Virus record (IMG/VR): IMGVR_UViG_3300050821_003366
Location: 1-24,679 of that record
Reading direction: 5' to 3' (one strand)
DNA: 24,679 bases
Origin: a virus
Made by a program: the position numbers and the translations under genes. Of this stretch, positions 1 to 7,382 are shown piece by piece. How positions within the stretch are numbered: position 1 is the stretch's first letter; each line of letters opens with the position of its first letter. The notes beneath the pieces were generated by a model, which was given only the letters and a program-made list of their open reading frames with translations, did no database searches and was not told where the DNA came from.

Positions 1-146
1 CCGATGCGCGCTAGCATTCCTTCCTGCGGCTTGGCCTTGGCCACAGCGCCGGACTCGATCTGCGGCAAAGCGGACAGGGCGGCGGCTTGATCAGGCGCAT
101 CCACCTCATAAACCTTGCCGCTTTTTTCGAGTTCAAACGTCGGCAT
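1..146 (-). CDS. Virion-associated protein, N-terminal fragment (cut by window edge)
   Basis: Only the first 48 codons are visible; the gene continues beyond the left edge. The ATG (146-144) overlaps the TAA of the upstream 493-aa gene as TAATG, so translation is probably coupled. The start reads MPTFELEKSGKVYEVDAPDQ, followed by an Ala-rich stretch. From memory, such a short beta-hairpin-like start (F-E-x3-G-K-x-Y-E-V-x-A-P-D) is common at the N-terminus of large phage internal-virion or transglycosylase-type proteins. Its place at the end of the tail/ejection gene order fits a large ejected protein, but that is inference from position. It was too short and open-ended to be judged by length. 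Confidence 0.6.
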   Translation of the reverse strand, partial: MPTFELEKSGKVYEVDAPDQAAALSALPQIESGAVAKAKPQEGMLARI

Positions 147-1627
147 TATTGCTTCTCTCGAATACGAACGCCGTTTCCGAGGTCGGTCCAGCCGGCGCCA
201 GTGCTTTCGGACGCCGAAGGCGTTTCACCGGGTGCAGACACCGCAGGCTGCTTGCCGGACTGGATAGCCGCGCGCTCGCGCTGAATTTGCGTGCGCAGTT
301 GTTCGACCAGCACCTTGTAGGTTTCCTTGCTGGTGGCGGTCGATAGGAACGACAGTGCCTTGTCGCGATCTGATTCACGCATGACGCCAGTCGGGTTCAT
401 CGCACGCGCCCAGCCTTCGGCGAGCTGCAGGTTTGCCATGCCGAATTGCATCAGGGCCGGATCACTGGTGGCAACTTTGCCCTTCTGGATAATCTGATTG
501 AGCGGCACAAACGATCCGCGCGGCACCTTTTCAGAGGCATCGAGTGCGGCGGGGATAGCGGAATCTGTGACGCGAAGGATGATGTCAAGATTGGCCTCTC
601 GCGTGCCCTTGGTACGGCCCTCGGCGGACATTTCGGCTTGGCGAGCTTGGAATGCCTGAATGTCGGCTGATGTCGCGGTCGGGTTCTCCTGCATGAACTT
701 TTGCACCGACATGCCGGCGGCCGAACGCGGCGGGTGTGATGCCTGCTGAAAATTCTGAATTTCCTGCGCGGTAGCGTTCGGATTTTCTTCAAGAAATTTC
801 GTCAGCGCCGCGTTCTGCGGCTTGGCGTTCTTCTGCCCATAGATCTCGATCAGTTGCTTTACGCCGGCCTGCTGCGGCAGTGAGAGCGTTGGCAGCCGCG
901 CTTGTCCTTCTGGCGAAAGCCAGTAAGTGGCGGACTGCTCATTCTTGGTCTTCTGCTCGTCGCGCCTTTCCTGAAGCTTGGCCGCGGCCTCGGATGCCTT
1001 CTCCGTGTACTCCCAATTTTTGGTGTAAATCTGCGCAACCATCGTGTAGTTTTTCGACGCCGCCGCGTCGTACATCATCTGGTCATGATACTGCGCCGAG
1101 ATCAGTTGGATTTGGCTCATCTGCTCGTCAATGTTCGTCTTGCGATTTTCGAGCGCGATCTTGTATTTCTCCATCACCTGGCGGTTGTTTTCCAAAGCGG
1201 TTTTGGTGTCCTGCTCCCACTTCTTGGCGGCACTCTCGTACATCTCGAGATTGCCGGTCTGCCAACCCTTGAGTGCGCCCGCGAATGCTCCAAGCGCTGC
1301 GCCGCCGGGAGCTCGGGTAAAGCGTCCGGCCACCGCGCCGAGTACCGCCATGGCTGATGCGAACGCCATTGAGTTCTTTTCGTATTCCTTGGCGTCCGGC
1401 GCCGGCGGCAATGGCTGTTGCTGGCCCATCCGCGGCATTGGAGGCGCGTGGATGCTTTGCTTGGGAGGCGGAGGTGTAGGCGCCGGCGGTGGCCCCATGG
1501 CGCTAAGCGGCGACTGAGGTTGCAGAGCAGCCGCCGGCGGCTGCCCCTGGTTACTGGTCTGATTGCCCATCATTCGGCCATCGGGGCCGAATACGGGGGG
1601 AGAGTCTGTGACGGTTGTATCTGTCAT
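146..1627 (-). CDS. Candidate internal virion/ejection protein, 493 aa
   Basis: Family not recognised. The first ~80 residues are disordered and extremely Pro/Gln-rich, with runs such as PPPAPTPPPP. Residues ~85-120 form an Ala/Gly-rich segment (AFASAMAVLGAVAG, GGAALGAFAGALKG) that could be membrane-active. Residues ~125-240 are charged, helical and probably coiled-coil (KKWEQDTKTALENNRQ, EKASEAAAKLQERRDEQ). The C-terminal third is mixed alpha-helical and ends with a Ser/Gly-rich tail. A flexible head, a Gly/Ala patch and a long helix resemble proteins ejected with podovirus DNA, and the position after the nozzle gene agrees; this is inference. The start overlaps the previous stop as ATGA (1624-1627). 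Confidence 0.75.
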   Translation of the reverse strand: MTDTTVTDSPPVFGPDGRMMGNQTSNQGQPPAAALQPQSPLSAMGPPPAPTPPPPKQSIHAPPMPRMGQQQPLPPAPDAKEYEKNSMAFASAMAVLGAVAGRFTRAPGGAALGAFAGALKGWQTGNLEMYESAAKKWEQDTKTALENNRQVMEKYKIALENRKTNIDEQMSQIQLISAQYHDQMMYDAAASKNYTMVAQIYTKNWEYTEKASEAAAKLQERRDEQKTKNEQSATYWLSPEGQARLPTLSLPQQAGVKQLIEIYGQKNAKPQNAALTKFLEENPNATAQEIQNFQQASHPPRSAAGMSVQKFMQENPTATSADIQAFQARQAEMSAEGRTKGTREANLDIILRVTDSAIPAALDASEKVPRGSFVPLNQIIQKGKVATSDPALMQFGMANLQLAEGWARAMNPTGVMRESDRDKALSFLSTATSKETYKVLVEQLRTQIQRERAAIQSGKQPAVSAPGETPSASESTGAGWTDLGNGVRIREKQ

Positions 1628-2331
1628 GCGAGCAACAGGGGTGCTGCCTTGGCGAACATCGTTCCGATCGCGGTAAAGGCAGAGGTCAGATTCGAGCTAT
1701 ATTGCTGATCCATTTTCAATTGCGCCTCGCCGGCCGAAAGCAACGCCTGATTTGCCGCGCTTTCGAATCCGAGGCCCTGACCTGAAAGGGCTGTTCCGGA
1801 ACTAATCTCGCCGAGCCCGAGTTGGATCGTGGTCTGGATTTGCTGCTGGGCCATTGCATTGACCTGGGCGTCGACATTGCCGGCCTGAGTGATCGCGGCG
1901 GTGTCGGCGTCGGGATTGCGGCCCATGTTGAAGAACATCTGGCGGGATGTGTTGGTTAGACCAGTTCTGTATTGTTGCAATTGGGCAGTTTGTTCTGGCG
2001 TTAGTTCACCGCGGCGCGCCATGTCGAGGGCCTGTGTGCCCTGACCGACCAGTGCCTGACCTTCACCCTCAAGTACCCCAGCTTCTGACCGCATGCCCGG
2101 AACCGCACTGGTCAACTGACCGAACTGCGGTGGCAGCGAGCCGGGACCTTGGGCCAGTAGGGCGCCAAAACCGAGCGCCCCTACCCCGAGCGCGCCGGCG
2201 CCGAGAATCTGGCTTCCGCTGAATGGGTCGGTCTGGTTGCCTCCAGAGCCAAAGCCCTGATAATCCGACGCATCCAGACCCGCCAAGGGGTTGGAGGAGG
2301 AGCCAAGATCGGAAAGGCTGACGTCTGCCAT
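1624..2331 (-). CDS. Candidate internal virion protein with glycine-rich hydrophobic segment, 235 aa
   Basis: No named family recognised. The N-terminus (~1-40) is Ser/Gly/Asp-rich. Residues ~42-62 (ILGAGALGVGALGFGALLAQ) are a small-residue hydrophobic stretch that could insert in a membrane. The remainder is Gln/Ala-rich helix (TPEQTAQLQQYRTGL, AQQQIQTTIQLGLG) with a hydrophobic C-terminus (AIGTMFAKAAPLLLA). The combination of amphipathic helices and a glycine-zipper-like segment is reminiscent of phage ejection proteins, and the gene sits between the nozzle and another ejection-like gene. It overlaps the 493-aa gene by ATGA, and its start lies 3 bp after the preceding stop. Confidence 0.75.
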   Translation of the reverse strand: MADVSLSDLGSSSNPLAGLDASDYQGFGSGGNQTDPFSGSQILGAGALGVGALGFGALLAQGPGSLPPQFGQLTSAVPGMRSEAGVLEGEGQALVGQGTQALDMARRGELTPEQTAQLQQYRTGLTNTSRQMFFNMGRNPDADTAAITQAGNVDAQVNAMAQQQIQTTIQLGLGEISSGTALSGQGLGFESAANQALLSAGEAQLKMDQQYSSNLTSAFTAIGTMFAKAAPLLLA

Positions 2332-2333
2332 GG

Positions 2334-2666
2334 CTACACCTGCGGCTTTCCAAAGGGCGAGCCGATGCCAGCGGCGGGCGGCGGGGTCATCATGCCGCCG
2401 TCAGGGGGGGCTGACGCTGGCTGACCGAGGCTAGGCGGGGCGAGCGGGCCGCCGCCGAGGGGATTATTGGCGCCCAGCGCGGCAGGACCGGCTGGGGAAG
2501 GCGGGGCAGTCGGCGGTGCACCGGTCAGCGGCGCGGGACCATTCCCAACCTGATCAGCAGCGCCGGGAGGCTGGATATTGGCACCAAACAGGCCTCCCTG
2601 GGCGTCCGCGCCTTGCAGCGGGAACGCAGGAATCCCGAATACCTGGTCAAAGTTGGAGCCAAACAC
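2334..2666 (-). CDS. Pro/Gly/Ala-rich low-complexity protein, 110 aa
   Basis: Unrecognised. After a short ordered start (MFGSNFDQVFGIPAF) nearly everything is Pro, Gly and Ala, with motifs such as GAPPTAPPSPAGPA and MMTPPPAAGIG, so the protein is probably disordered. Codon bias and operon position (10 bp after the 116-aa gene, 2 bp before the 235-aa gene) support a real gene; upstream of the ATG the minus strand reads TAGGAGGCTCAAGTG, a strong Shine-Dalgarno. The style matches the Pro-rich N-terminus of the 493-aa protein and the 137-aa protein that opens this block. A linker or packing role in the virion is a guess. Confidence 0.65.
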   Translation of the reverse strand: MFGSNFDQVFGIPAFPLQGADAQGGLFGANIQPPGAADQVGNGPAPLTGAPPTAPPSPAGPAALGANNPLGGGPLAPPSLGQPASAPPDGGMMTPPPAAGIGSPFGKPQV

Positions 2667-2675
2667 TTGAGCCTC

Positions 2676-3026
2676 CTAGATTATCCCTAATACTTGCCTG
2701 ATTTGACCGTGTTCTGTCGCGTGATATCCGAGCCATGAATAGAAATCGCCCTGATCGTCCAGGTTGACCGCCGACAAATCGGTCCCGGTGATTCCAAGCG
2801 CCTGCGTCAACAATTGGTGGGACTGTGCATGGGTTTCGCGGATCGAGCCGCGCTGCCGCCCCGCGGTCAGGAACGACAGGAAATCGAAATCCGGGATCAG
2901 CACGGCCGGCGTTTTCTGCGAGAGAACCTGTACGAATTGGAGGTGCTCGCGCATGTGCCCGATGTCCCAGGCGCCGTATCCTGCGAGGTCGCCGAACGTG
3001 ACCTGATCGGGAGTAAATTGGGGCAT
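2676..3026 (-). CDS. Small helical protein with three HxxxH pairs, 116 aa
   Basis: Family not recognised. The protein is predicted mainly helical and carries three i,i+4 histidine pairs: H24/H28 (HMREH), H66/H70 (HAQSH) and H102/H106 (HATEH), each with a Glu nearby (E27, E64, E105). That spacing is typical of metal-binding helices in four-helix bundles such as hemerythrin-like or DinB-like folds, but no full signature of either was found. The ATG overlaps the TGA of the 724-aa nozzle gene at about 3023-3026, so it is probably made together with tail proteins. It could be a chaperone, a metal-binding virion component or a host-directed factor; none can be chosen from sequence. Confidence 0.7.
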   Translation of the reverse strand: MPQFTPDQVTFGDLAGYGAWDIGHMREHLQFVQVLSQKTPAVLIPDFDFLSFLTAGRQRGSIRETHAQSHQLLTQALGITGTDLSAVNLDDQGDFYSWLGYHATEHGQIRQVLGII

Positions 3027-5200
3027 CAGGTGGGATTCCCGACGTTGGTTTCCTGATATTCCAAGGTCAAATTCGTCATGGTAAAGTTCGCCAGCGTTCC
3101 AGTGATGGTGGCGCCGAGGTAACGGCCCGATCCGTCTTCCTGCGCCGTCAATGCTTGGAAGCCAGACGCCAATTTCCGCAAATAGCTTTGCGTACCTTCG
3201 TCCGTATCCATCGATGCCGTCATGGTGACATTGGCGATCGCGGTCGCGGCAAATCCGCCGCGAATTGTTTTCTTGCGCTGCACCGCGTTGCCGTGATGGG
3301 TCAGCGCGGTCTGCATCTTAAACGGCACCTGACCCGCTGGATTGGCGAGGATATTGGTAATGTCAGATCCGGACGATGCGAAGACGAATGTCTTGCCTGT
3401 TGCGAGCGTGGATGCAGTAGCCATCGACAGGACAGAATTGCCCTGGCTTATCACAAACCATTTCTTGCCGGTAAAGGTCAGCATGATCGATCGCTCGGAG
3501 CCGGCAGGGAGCAAGAGCGGGTCTTTGTATTTCACCAGCCACATGATGTTGTGTATGTTATTGACATCGGCCAGTGCCGCGGTGGGCTCTTGCGCAAAAT
3601 CGATCAGCTTGAAGATGCCGTCCATATCATCGCTGATCTTCTGCACGCTGGAGCCGAACACCGCATAGACGCCGTTGGTGTTGGCAAACATGAAAACACG
3701 GTTGAACGAGCCGCAGGATCGCGGATAGATCGTGCCCTGGTCCGATGACAGCGTTAGGATGGTGAACAGCGTCACGTTGCCCAGCGCGTTGAGCGAGATA
3801 TTGCCGATCTGCTTGACCGACTGATCTCCCATGATGAACAGGTAATTGTTGTAATTGCGCAGCGCCGTGATGGAATGCACCAGGTCTGCATCCGAGATAG
3901 TCAGCGAGGCCGAGGCATTAGCGGCGTTGAAATCGTCAAAGCCTTGCGTGCCCGTGTATTGAAGTAATCTCCCACCGCCGAGCCACACCCTGCCTTGGAA
4001 CACCGCGATCGTGGTGCCGGCTGGTACGAACGGAAACACATGCGCCGAAGCGGTTGCTCCCGTACCACCGCCGCCGGTGATGTTCACTGTAAGAACATCG
4101 CTTGCGAGAAATCCCGAGCCGGGATTGGTGAGCGTAATCGATGAGACGAAAGAGCCGCCCACAACAGCCGCGGCCGATGCACCCGAGCCCGCACCACCTC
4201 CGGTAAAAGAAACGTTTGGGGCCGAGGTATAGCCCGAGCCGCCATTGGTTACGGTGATTGAGAGAACACGGCCGTTTCCAATGGTGCAGGTTGCCGCCGC
4301 CGCCGGCTGTCCAGTGGCGAGAGTGCCGCCGTTGATGTTGATTGCCGGCACGGATGTATAATTAGAGCCGGCGGTTGTGATCACCAAGTTGGTGAGGGTG
4401 AAGCCGACTGTCGAATTTTGAAATGTCCATGTCGGAGTAACAACCGCTCCCGAGCCGCCGCCTCCGGTCACTGTCACTGACGAGGGGATAACGGCATAAC
4501 CGCCCGGATTAGTTATGATTGTCGATGTCAGGCCGCGCGGGTCAATATTGGCGGTCGCCGCGGCTCCGATGCCGCCACCTCCCGCAAACACCACGCCCGG
4601 CGCCGGGCCATACTGCGAACCGCCGTTAATGACGTTGACCGCTACCACTTGCGGCGTTCCGATGGTGGCAACCGCCGTTGCTCCCGTGCCAGAGCCTCCG
4701 GTGATGGCGACGTTGGGCGGGGAAGTGAAGTTAGCGCCGGGGGTGAGTAACGTCAGGACAGGAGACACGCCGCCTTGACGCACAAACACCGTCCCATTCC
4801 ACACCGAATATCCAGCGGTAGGATCGTTGATCAGCACATATTGCGATTGCCAGATCGTCATGTCAGGATTTGAAAACGTGCCCGGTGAGGCAAACTGCGT
4901 CGACGCTCCGGTCGCGATATTGGTAGCCCAGCCAGCCCCGTCCGTCGTAAACGAGATGATGTAATCGACCGTGCCTAGATTGGCGTAGAACTGCCGGTAG
5001 ATGATTCCGGAAATGTTGCTGATGGCGCTGGCCGGCGCCGGAACCGTGGTCAGATTGTTCGGCGCGATCGGCTGCAGGTTCTCAAGCCAGGCGAGCTCCT
5101 TCTCATTTAGCGCCTGCCGCACGCTCTGGGTGTTCATCTTCTCGAATTGCTCGAAGACGATGAACTTTGATTCTGCGCGCTGTACCTGGCCGGGAGGCAT
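3026..5200 (-). CDS. Tail nozzle-like protein with inserted glycine-rich beta repeats, 724 aa
   Basis: Likely the distal tail tube (nozzle), the role of T7 gp12 or P22 gp10. The N-terminal ~145 residues and C-terminal half (~395-724) are beta-rich. The C-terminal half holds propeller-like strands such as VFQGRVWLGGGRLLQYTG, a GFDDFN segment, LTISDADLVHSITALRNYNN, then LFIMGDQSVKQIG, the kind of text seen in nozzle propellers. Between them, residues ~148-393 are six degenerate repeats ending in GGGGTGATA-type motifs, an apparent insertion. The start has a good Shine-Dalgarno (GAGGTGATCC before ATG) embedded in the adaptor stop. It directly follows the adaptor gene, the usual podovirus order. 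Alternative: another large tail-surface protein; the call rests on motif resemblance and gene order. Confidence 0.7.
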   Translation of the reverse strand: MPPGQVQRAESKFIVFEQFEKMNTQSVRQALNEKELAWLENLQPIAPNNLTTVPAPASAISNISGIIYRQFYANLGTVDYIISFTTDGAGWATNIATGASTQFASPGTFSNPDMTIWQSQYVLINDPTAGYSVWNGTVFVRQGGVSPVLTLLTPGANFTSPPNVAITGGSGTGATAVATIGTPQVVAVNVINGGSQYGPAPGVVFAGGGGIGAAATANIDPRGLTSTIITNPGGYAVIPSSVTVTGGGGSGAVVTPTWTFQNSTVGFTLTNLVITTAGSNYTSVPAININGGTLATGQPAAAATCTIGNGRVLSITVTNGGSGYTSAPNVSFTGGGAGSGASAAAVVGGSFVSSITLTNPGSGFLASDVLTVNITGGGGTGATASAHVFPFVPAGTTIAVFQGRVWLGGGRLLQYTGTQGFDDFNAANASASLTISDADLVHSITALRNYNNYLFIMGDQSVKQIGNISLNALGNVTLFTILTLSSDQGTIYPRSCGSFNRVFMFANTNGVYAVFGSSVQKISDDMDGIFKLIDFAQEPTAALADVNNIHNIMWLVKYKDPLLLPAGSERSIMLTFTGKKWFVISQGNSVLSMATASTLATGKTFVFASSGSDITNILANPAGQVPFKMQTALTHHGNAVQRKKTIRGGFAATAIANVTMTASMDTDEGTQSYLRKLASGFQALTAQEDGSGRYLGATITGTLANFTMTNLTLEYQETNVGNPT
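4020..4756 (-). repeat. Six degenerate ~40-residue Gly-rich repeats coded inside the nozzle gene
   Basis: The encoded unit is roughly (I/V)TN-GG-SGYTSAP-xVxFTGGGGTGATAxA. Copies begin near LLTPGANFTSPP, VINGGSQYGPAP, ITNPGGYAVIP, ITTAGSNYTSVP, VTNGGSGYTSAP and LTNPGSGFLASD. On the plus strand the region is visibly repetitive as blocks of cgccgccggtg/cccgagccgcc. Protein similarity exceeds DNA identity, indicating old divergence rather than a fresh duplication. Related units are found in the adaptor gene and in the 305-aa head-associated gene. Confidence 0.8.
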
Positions 5201-5203
5201 GGA

Positions 5204-6178
5204 TCACCTCGAGACGCGGCGCTGGAAAGTCTTGTGATAGGGATTCGGAATTCTTACCCCGCCGGCCCCGATGATGATCTTGGGAACACGCGCGGAATAA
5301 AGCTTCAGCATGAATTCGGCCTGCTGAAAGTTCTGCAGCTTCAGAAGACACTTATAGGCGGCGTAGTATTGAACCGCGTCGTTCCAGGGCGGCGTGATCT
5401 GGGTATCGGTGTCGCCGGGATTGAGCAGCGGTAGTGGTGTGCAGAGCACGTCCCACTCGGTGACGTAATTCTGATCCGGCGGAGGCTGAATCAGCACGTA
5501 TCCCATCTGTTCGTGAATGGTCCAGATCAGCCCGCGCTGGGTGAAAAAGAGTTGGCTTCGCATGTAGGCCTGAAACAGCGTGAAGCCGCGAAATCTCAGG
5601 GAATAGCGCTGGTTGCCCCAGAGATAGGAGATCGAGATCACGTTGAAGACATTGTTGAACATGGTGGCGGTGGCGGTCGCGCCCACACCGCCGCCGGTAT
5701 CAGTGATGGTGACGGTGGGCGGCTGGATGGCGGACGGGACGCCGACAGGCAATGCCGGCTGGTAGCCGGTGCCCCATGCCGTCATGTTGATGCCGGTGAT
5801 CACGCCGTTGGCTATGACGGGCACTGCGGTTGCCCTGACAGATCCGGGCGGACCGGCGCTAAACGTCACAATGGTTGCGGCGGAATAACCGGAGCCGCCT
5901 GTCAGCACGTTGGCGCCGACCACCTGACCGTTCAAGCCGTTCGGGCCATTGAGCGGGTAAATCTCCTGGTTCTGGATGGTCGACACCGAACCGTAGAGCG
6001 CGAGATTAGGCGCGTTGGCGGCCGGCGAGAGATAGGCCTGCCTGCAGCAATGGAAGTCCAGCGAGACGGCGGTGCGCGCGTCGTTGATCTGCGTCGCTAG
6101 TTCGGACTGCGTAAAATCCGCGTTGGTCTGATCATGGATCAGAAACTGGACTTGCGTGATGTAATCGGAGAGCAGCAT
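5204..6178 (-). CDS. Head-to-tail adaptor-like protein with inserted Gly-rich repeats, 324 aa
   Basis: Probable adaptor ring between portal and nozzle (T7 gp11/P22 gp4/SU10-type role). The N-terminus (MLLSDYITQVQFLIHDQTNA, then SELATQINDARTAVSLD) and the C-terminal helices (PPWNDAVQYYAAYKCLLKLQNFQQAEFMLKLY) match the all-helical ends expected of such adaptors; a central beta part reads WDVLCTPLPLLNPGDTD. Residues ~86-185 contain two Gly-rich repeat units (NVLTGGSGYSAATIVTF; PTVTITDTGGGVGATATA) that look inserted between helices. The gene stops 3 bp before the nozzle gene begins. The assignment rests on fold-like pattern and position, not on a search. Confidence 0.7.
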   Translation of the reverse strand: MLLSDYITQVQFLIHDQTNADFTQSELATQINDARTAVSLDFHCCRQAYLSPAANAPNLALYGSVSTIQNQEIYPLNGPNGLNGQVVGANVLTGGSGYSAATIVTFSAGPPGSVRATAVPVIANGVITGINMTAWGTGYQPALPVGVPSAIQPPTVTITDTGGGVGATATATMFNNVFNVISISYLWGNQRYSLRFRGFTLFQAYMRSQLFFTQRGLIWTIHEQMGYVLIQPPPDQNYVTEWDVLCTPLPLLNPGDTDTQITPPWNDAVQYYAAYKCLLKLQNFQQAEFMLKLYSARVPKIIIGAGGVRIPNPYHKTFQRRVSR

Positions 6179-6196
6179 TCGGCGCTATCGGCCGGA

Positions 6197-6607
6197 TCAA
6201 GCCGCCCCCTTTTGTCGCTTCGGAAGAGCGGGCAAATCTACCGGGATTTGAGGATCGGCCGGAATGGGCTGATCAATGTCAGGCTTCTCTTCGACCATGC
6301 GATAGATCACCGGCTTGATCTCGAGGCTATCGAACAGTTCCTGAGCCAGTGTCTTGCCGCTTTCCTGCTTGACCAGGTGCGCGGGTGTGTTCCAGCCCTG
6401 ACGCTTGCAGGTATGTCGGAACATGGCGTCTTGTGTCGCGTCGAGGTGATAGCCGAAGAAATGCGCGGCCATGTCGAGCGGGAAATTGTCGCTCTTGCCG
6501 GGATCGATGCAGACAGGCACACCGTCGTGCCGATCGGTGAAGGCGATCTTGCCGTTGTTGGTCAGCCTGATGTAATGGGTGCGGATGTCGGGAGCGCCGA
6601 GGTCCAT
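6197..6607 (-). CDS. Conserved-looking phage protein of unknown function, 136 aa
   Basis: Not recognised. The N-terminal ~90 residues look like a compact mixed domain (HYIRLTNNGKIAFTDRHDG, then PLDMAAHFFGYH), with a CKRQGWNTPAH segment near residues 68-78. The C-terminal ~35 residues are Pro/Asp-rich (EEKPDIDQPIPADPQIPVD) and probably disordered, ending with a basic RQKGAA. It lies between a 69-aa gene and the adaptor gene and is likely translated with the virion block. A structural or assembly role is suggested by location only. Confidence 0.7.
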   Translation of the reverse strand: MDLGAPDIRTHYIRLTNNGKIAFTDRHDGVPVCIDPGKSDNFPLDMAAHFFGYHLDATQDAMFRHTCKRQGWNTPAHLVKQESGKTLAQELFDSLEIKPVIYRMVEEKPDIDQPIPADPQIPVDLPALPKRQKGAA

Positions 6608-6610
6608 TGC

Positions 6611-6820
6611 CTACTTCCTGAATCGATCGGGCAGGCCGATGATGCCGCGCCGGTTGAAATCGTTCTGTTCCTTTATGGACTCGCCAGTAGCCCGCACCAT
6701 CGGAGACGGCCAAGACGGTCTCAGCTTCACATTGAGCCGGGGATCGACGCATTTCGGATTGAGGCGCGGCTCCATCGAGCCGCCCCAATAGCGGTCATTG
6801 ACGTTGTAACGCTCGGCCAT
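6611..6820 (-). CDS. Small unknown protein in virion block, 69 aa
   Basis: Start chosen at 6820 (MAERYNVNDRYWGG) because AGGAGGGGTC precedes this ATG on the minus strand; an open frame extends upstream to 6952 but would overlap the neighbouring gene by more than 120 bp. The protein is basic and Arg/Pro/Asn-rich with no recognisable domain (RLNPKCVDPRLNVKLRPSWP, then FNRRGIIGLPDRFRK). The stop TAG at 6611 is 4 bp before the start of the 136-aa gene. Function unknown. Confidence 0.65.
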   Translation of the reverse strand: MAERYNVNDRYWGGSMEPRLNPKCVDPRLNVKLRPSWPSPMVRATGESIKEQNDFNRRGIIGLPDRFRK

Positions 6821-6828
6821 GACCCCTC

Positions 6829-7218
6829 CTAATAATACTCGATGAAGGTTACTGGAGTGGAAGTGCCAGAGGCGAGGATGTTGATCTGTGCGCCGACGTT
6901 GGAGCCGGCGCCAGTGGTCGGAAAGCCTTGCGTTGAACCAATGCTGAAGCATGATGTGACCAGATTGCCGGACGCGAGCACCCGGCCCGTTGTCACCCCC
7001 ACCGGCGAAAGCGTGCCGAGCGTGAATGTCACGGTATTGCTGGCGTGCTCGTTGCAGATCGTCACACCCCTGCGGCTGGGATTGGCAGGCAGCGCGTTCA
7101 TCAAACCGCCGCTGTTGGTGGTGACCGAGGTCATGTTGGGACCGAGCGCGGTCTGTGCATAGGCGAGGCCCGCAAACGCTGAAGCGGCCAGAGCCGCAAC
7201 GATAAATCGCTTGATCAT
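6829..7218 (-). CDS. Predicted secreted protein with Sec signal peptide, 129 aa
   Basis: The start MIKRFIVAALAASAFAGLAYA is a textbook signal peptide: K/R n-region, Ala/Leu core and an AYA cleavage site at about residue 21, giving a mature start QTALGPNM. The mature ~108 residues are Thr/Ser/Gly-rich and beta-like with two cysteines (near residues 55 and 90: TICNEHASN; LVTSCFSIG) that could form a disulphide in the periplasm. Its ATG overlaps the TGA of the 55-aa gene (7215-7218), so it is co-translated with virion genes. The family is unknown. It may alter the host envelope or, less likely, be an exported virion surface component. Confidence 0.7.
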   Translation of the reverse strand: MIKRFIVAALAASAFAGLAYAQTALGPNMTSVTTNSGGLMNALPANPSRRGVTICNEHASNTVTFTLGTLSPVGVTTGRVLASGNLVTSCFSIGSTQGFPTTGAGSNVGAQINILASGTSTPVTFIEYY

Positions 7219-7382
7219 GCTTGCTCCGCTGGCGGTTCGATGGTGACGTGATCGCCGGAAAGGATGGCCTGCACCTGGGCGATCAGGATGGCGGCCTGCT
7301 GCGCTTCCGTCAGCGGCGAGCCATCGGCGTTAGGGACTGATGCCTTCTTCGTGGCCTCAATAACTTTATCGATCAGCGACAT
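7215..7382 (-). CDS. Small unknown protein, 55 aa
   Basis: The frame runs MSLIDKVIEATKKASVPNAD to EPPAEQA and is closed on both sides by overlaps with neighbours: TGATG at 7380-7384 and ATGA at 7215-7218. Such double coupling strongly supports a real gene. It is helical, with a hydrophobic middle (AAILIAQVQAILSGD) and an acidic tail. No family recognised; a small virion or chaperone factor is possible. Confidence 0.65.
   Translation of the reverse strand: MSLIDKVIEATKKASVPNADGSPLTEAQQAAILIAQVQAILSGDHVTIEPPAEQA

Noticed and set aside
3155-3748. 197-aa plus-strand frame within the nozzle gene region
   Set aside because: Antisense shadow without domain signal.
4020-4756. CRISPR-like or tandem DNA repeat
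   Set aside because: The repetition is at protein level, in frame inside a coding gene, with degenerate DNA and no constant spacer length.
5513-6832. Plus-strand open frames opposite adaptor and neighbouring genes
   Set aside because: Antisense to well-supported coupled genes; Gly/Asp/His/Arg-rich shadow translations.
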